Source: Pseudoflavonifractor phocaeensis (GTDB lineage: Bacteria; Bacillota; Clostridia; Oscillospirales; Oscillospiraceae). Taken from it: a DNA stretch of 64,000 bases. This document shows positions 61,843 to 64,000 of the stretch, in pieces. The stretch is from assembly GCF_016901735.1 (NCBI RefSeq), contig NZ_JACLZC010000002.1, forward strand, positions 62,001 to 126,000. The letters are read 5' to 3'. The notes beneath the pieces are model-generated. The model saw only the letters and a program-made list of their open reading frames with translations. It searched no databases and was not told the DNA's origin. Numbering within the stretch: the first letter of the stretch is position 1; the number at the start of each line of letters is the position of its first letter. Position numbers and translations under genes: made by a program.

Positions 61843-62832
61843 TCAGGCTTTGTAGGCCGGGGTATCGGCGGGCGCGTCCAGCAGGGCCCTGAGCTCATCA
61901 TCCAGCCGCAGCAGGCTGATGGAAAAGCCCGCCATCTCCAGCGAGGTCATGTAATTGCCCACCAGGGTCTTATAAACCTTGATGCCCTTTTCGGCCAGCA
62001 CGTCGGCCACCCGGTTGTTGATGATGTAGAGCTCCATCAGGGGCGTTGCGCCGGCGCCGTTGACCAGCACCGCCACCTCATGGCCGGTATAGTCGATGTC
62101 GGCCAGGATCTTGCCCAACAGATGGTCGGTGATGTCGTTGGCACTCATGATCTTTTCCTTGTGGGTGCCCGGCTCGCCGTGGATGCCGATGCCCACCTCC
62201 ATCTCGTCCTCGCCGATCTCAAAGCCGGGCTTGCCGGCGGCGGGGACCGTACAGGGGCTCAGCGCCGCGCCCATGGTGCGCACGTTGTCCACCACCTTCT
62301 GGGCCACCGCCTGGACCTCTTCCAGCGAAGCGCCCTGCTCCGCCTTGGCGCCGGCAATCTTATGGACAAAAATCGTGCCCGCCACCCCGCGTCGGCCGGT
62401 GGTGTAGAGGGAATCCTGCACCGCCACGTCGTCGTTGGTCACCACGGTCATGCACTTGATGCCGTCCATCTCCGCCATCTCGGCCGCCATTTCAAAGTTC
62501 ATGATGTCGCCGGTATAGTTCTTGACCACCAGCAACACGCCGGCGGGGGTGGCCACCTCCCGGATGGCGGCCTCCACCTGGTCGGGAGTGGGCGAGGTGA
62601 ACACCGCGCCGGCCACGGCGGCATCCAGCATGCCCGTGCCCACAAAGCCGCCGTGGGCGGGTTCGTGGCCGGAGCCGCCGCCCGACACCAGCGCCACCTT
62701 GTCTGTCTTGGGCTGGGCCCGGACCAGCACATTATAATCGGGGAGCTTTTTCAGATACTGCGGATGGGCCTTTGCGATACCCTGGAGCATTTCCAGTTCC
62801 ACACGCTCCACCTGGTTGAGCAGCTTTTTCAT
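61843..62832 (-). CDS. dhaK: Dihydroxyacetone kinase subunit DhaK
   Basis: 329 residues from ATG 62832 (AAAAGGAGG upstream). Family motifs: ALVSGGGSGHEPAHGGFVG, VLLVVKNYTGDIMNFEMAAE, and IGIHGEPGTHKEK with the substrate-binding His region. It binds dihydroxyacetone covalently through His. First gene of the operon; product is dihydroxyacetone phosphate for glycolysis. Confidence 0.96.
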   Translation of the reverse strand: MKKLLNQVERVELEMLQGIAKAHPQYLKKLPDYNVLVRAQPKTDKVALVSGGGSGHEPAHGGFVGTGMLDAAVAGAVFTSPTPDQVEAAIREVATPAGVLLVVKNYTGDIMNFEMAAEMAEMDGIKCMTVVTNDDVAVQDSLYTTGRRGVAGTIFVHKIAGAKAEQGASLEEVQAVAQKVVDNVRTMGAALSPCTVPAAGKPGFEIGEDEMEVGIGIHGEPGTHKEKIMSANDITDHLLGKILADIDYTGHEVAVLVNGAGATPLMELYIINNRVADVLAEKGIKVYKTLVGNYMTSLEMAGFSISLLRLDDELRALLDAPADTPAYKA

Positions 62833-62904
62833 CGCGGGATCTCCTCCTTTTTTGTCGTTCGTATCTTGCGGCCAAAGCGCCATTCGGACCGCCTTTTCTT
62901 GTAC

Positions 62905-62933
62905 ATTCTATCATATCAATTTTCCGGATACAA
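62905..62933 (-). promoter_or_regulatory. Promoter of dhaKLM
   Basis: Minus strand TTGTAT (62933-62928), 17-base spacer, TAGAAT (62910-62905). Confidence 0.68.
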
Positions 62934-62935
62934 CA

Positions 62936-62964
62936 TTGAAATTGTAGGAAACGTAAATTATAAT
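62936..62964 (+). promoter_or_regulatory. Promoter of the HPr-EI genes
   Basis: TTGAAA (62936-62941), 17-base spacer, TATAAT (62959-62964). It lies back to back with the dhaKLM promoter, three bases apart, so one regulator could control both. Confidence 0.82.
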
Positions 62965-63032
62965 GGTATTTGTCGAAAGGCTGCCCGATGCAGCCGCGTG
63001 GTTTTTCTACATCTTGTAAGGAGGTACAATTT

Positions 63033-63293
63033 ATGTACGCCAAAGAGGTTGTTGTCACCAACGCCAGCGGGCTGCACGCCCGTCCCGCCGCAGATCTGGT
63101 CAAGTTCTGTGCTTCCTTTTCCTGCAAACTCACCATCACCGGCGGACGGGGTCCGGTGGACCCCAAGAGTATCTTTTCCATGATGTCCGCCGCCATCAAA
63201 CCCGGTACCACCCTCACCGTCACCGGCGAGGGGGAGGACGAGGAAACGGCGGTGGAGGCGGTATGCGCCTTCATCGCGGCGCTGGAGGAATGA
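63033..63293 (+). CDS. HPr phosphocarrier protein
   Basis: 86 residues, AAGGAGG upstream of ATG 63033. Active-site His in TNASGLHARPAADLVKF (about 15) and the region around GPVDPKSIFSMMSAAIKPG, which carries the HPr-kinase-type serine. Adjacent to an EI-like gene and to dhaKLM, so probably the phosphate carrier for DhaM (DhaH-like) rather than, or besides, the general PTS HPr. Confidence 0.92.
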   Translation: MYAKEVVVTNASGLHARPAADLVKFCASFSCKLTITGGRGPVDPKSIFSMMSAAIKPGTTLTVTGEGEDEETAVEAVCAFIAALEE

Positions 63294-63295
63294 AT

Positions 63296-64000
63296 ATGAC
63301 CGACCGGATCACCGGTATCGCCGCCTGCGGCGGCTGTGCCATGGCGCCCGCCTTTCTATATCGTCCCACGGCATTGCCCGATCCGGCGGAGCGGCGGAGC
63401 GGAGACCAGACCGTGGAGCAGGCCCAGGCCCTGGTGGACCAGGCCGCCCTGGCGGTGGATCAGGCCCTGGCCCTGGCGGCCTCCCGCGCCAACCGGGAGG
63501 GGCAGCAGATTTTGGAGATGCACCGTGTCATGCTGGCCGACGCCATGTTCCGTGGCGGCATCGCCCAGGCGCTGGAGGAGGGCTGGTCCCCGGGCGCCGC
63601 GGTGGTCCGTTCCACCCAAGCCCTGGTGGACATGCTCCTGGCCCTGGACGACCCCATGTTTACCATGCGGATACCGGATACCAGAGAAATCGGCGCCCGG
63701 CTGTGCTGCCAGCTGGCCGGAAGGACCTACCCCGACCTCTCCTGCCTGGAACACCCCGTCATCCTCATGGGAGAGGATCTCCCCCCTTCCCTCCTCACCG
63801 GCGAAAACGCCCCAAAAGTAGCCGGCGTGGTCATGGGCGGAGGCAACCGCACCTGTCACGCCGCCATTCTCTGCGCCGCCCTGGGCGTGCCTGCCCTGAT
63901 GGGCGCGGCGGGCTGGGATACGGCCAAGGCGGGAGACCTGGTTTATGTGGACGGCGACGCCGGCGAGGCGGCGGTGGTCCCGCCGGAAGCGGCGTCCCGC
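63296..64000 (+). CDS. Phosphoenolpyruvate-protein phosphotransferase (enzyme I), 5' part
   Basis: The first 235 codons run to the window edge. Start ATG 63296, two bases after the HPr stop. The EI N-terminal helical domain (QALVDQAALAVDQALALAAS, then QQILEMHRVMLADAMFRGGI) is followed by the phosphohistidine domain GGNRTCHAAILCAALGVPAL, with the phospho-His in the CHAAI motif (usual form TSHAAI). It takes phosphate from PEP and passes it to HPr. Confidence 0.88.
   Translation, partial: MTDRITGIAACGGCAMAPAFLYRPTALPDPAERRSGDQTVEQAQALVDQAALAVDQALALAASRANREGQQILEMHRVMLADAMFRGGIAQALEEGWSPGAAVVRSTQALVDMLLALDDPMFTMRIPDTREIGARLCCQLAGRTYPDLSCLEHPVILMGEDLPPSLLTGENAPKVAGVVMGGGNRTCHAAILCAALGVPALMGAAGWDTAKAGDLVYVDGDAGEAAVVPPEAASR

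Overview
The window is a stretch of a G+C-rich Firmicutes chromosome, interrupted by a mobile element that is visibly lower in G+C. The flanking genes point to a gut Clostridia member, probably a butyrate-forming Oscillospiraceae (Flavonifractor/Intestinimonas-like). That placement is inferred from an EtfBA/acyl-CoA dehydrogenase/CoA-transferase group, a sporulation-type PdaB deacetylase, an S-layer-homology surface protein and codon style. No rRNA, tRNA or CRISPR array was seen.

Positions 1-454 hold the end of a host peroxiredoxin gene. From about 525 to 32590 lies the probable mobile element, next to the 3' end of lysS. Its left part (532-8390) is metal or siderophore cargo: a leftward ECF-type importer (S, T and double-ATPase subunits) with a DtxR/MntR-like regulator and a lone winged-helix protein, then a TetR regulator divergent from a pair of YbtPQ/IrtAB-like ABC proteins. 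After a SLOG protein and an XRE regulator comes a 20-kb leftward operon (30194 to 9543). In transcription order it encodes a broken YqaJ nuclease, a RecD2 helicase, a possible annealing protein, a CHC2/TOPRIM primase, PcfK-like and PcfJ-like proteins, a NAD-dependent DNA ligase, two large unknown proteins and a ParM/ParR-like partition pair. A 750-bp control region (30195-30947) separates it from rightward excisionase and tyrosine integrase genes. That region holds a near-consensus promoter on a dyad operator and a roughly 310-nt leader with two intrinsic terminators, one closing a three-way junction. No relaxase, type IV secretion or virion genes were seen.

From 32595 on is host chromosome: lysS and greA, an unknown protein, a Cys-rich protein, citrate synthase, 4-alpha-glucanotransferase, the electron-transfer/butyrate group (39927-45465), TspO, a second Gre-like factor, a transglutaminase-like protein, a NifX-like protein and PdaB. 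Then come a membrane protein/S8 protease locus broken at a perfect palindrome (about 50067-50114) and a PhnDCE-type ABC transporter behind a structured leader ending in a terminator (candidate orphan riboswitch, 52366-52584). An esterase, a 1188-residue SLH protein, and a dihydroxyacetone kinase operon (dhaKLM) divergent from HPr and enzyme I genes complete the window.

The most interesting candidates are the two RNA leaders (30.2-30.5 kb and 52.4-52.6 kb), the unexplained large-protein operon in an element that partitions and ligates but has no transfer genes, and the iron/siderophore cargo with its clear operators.
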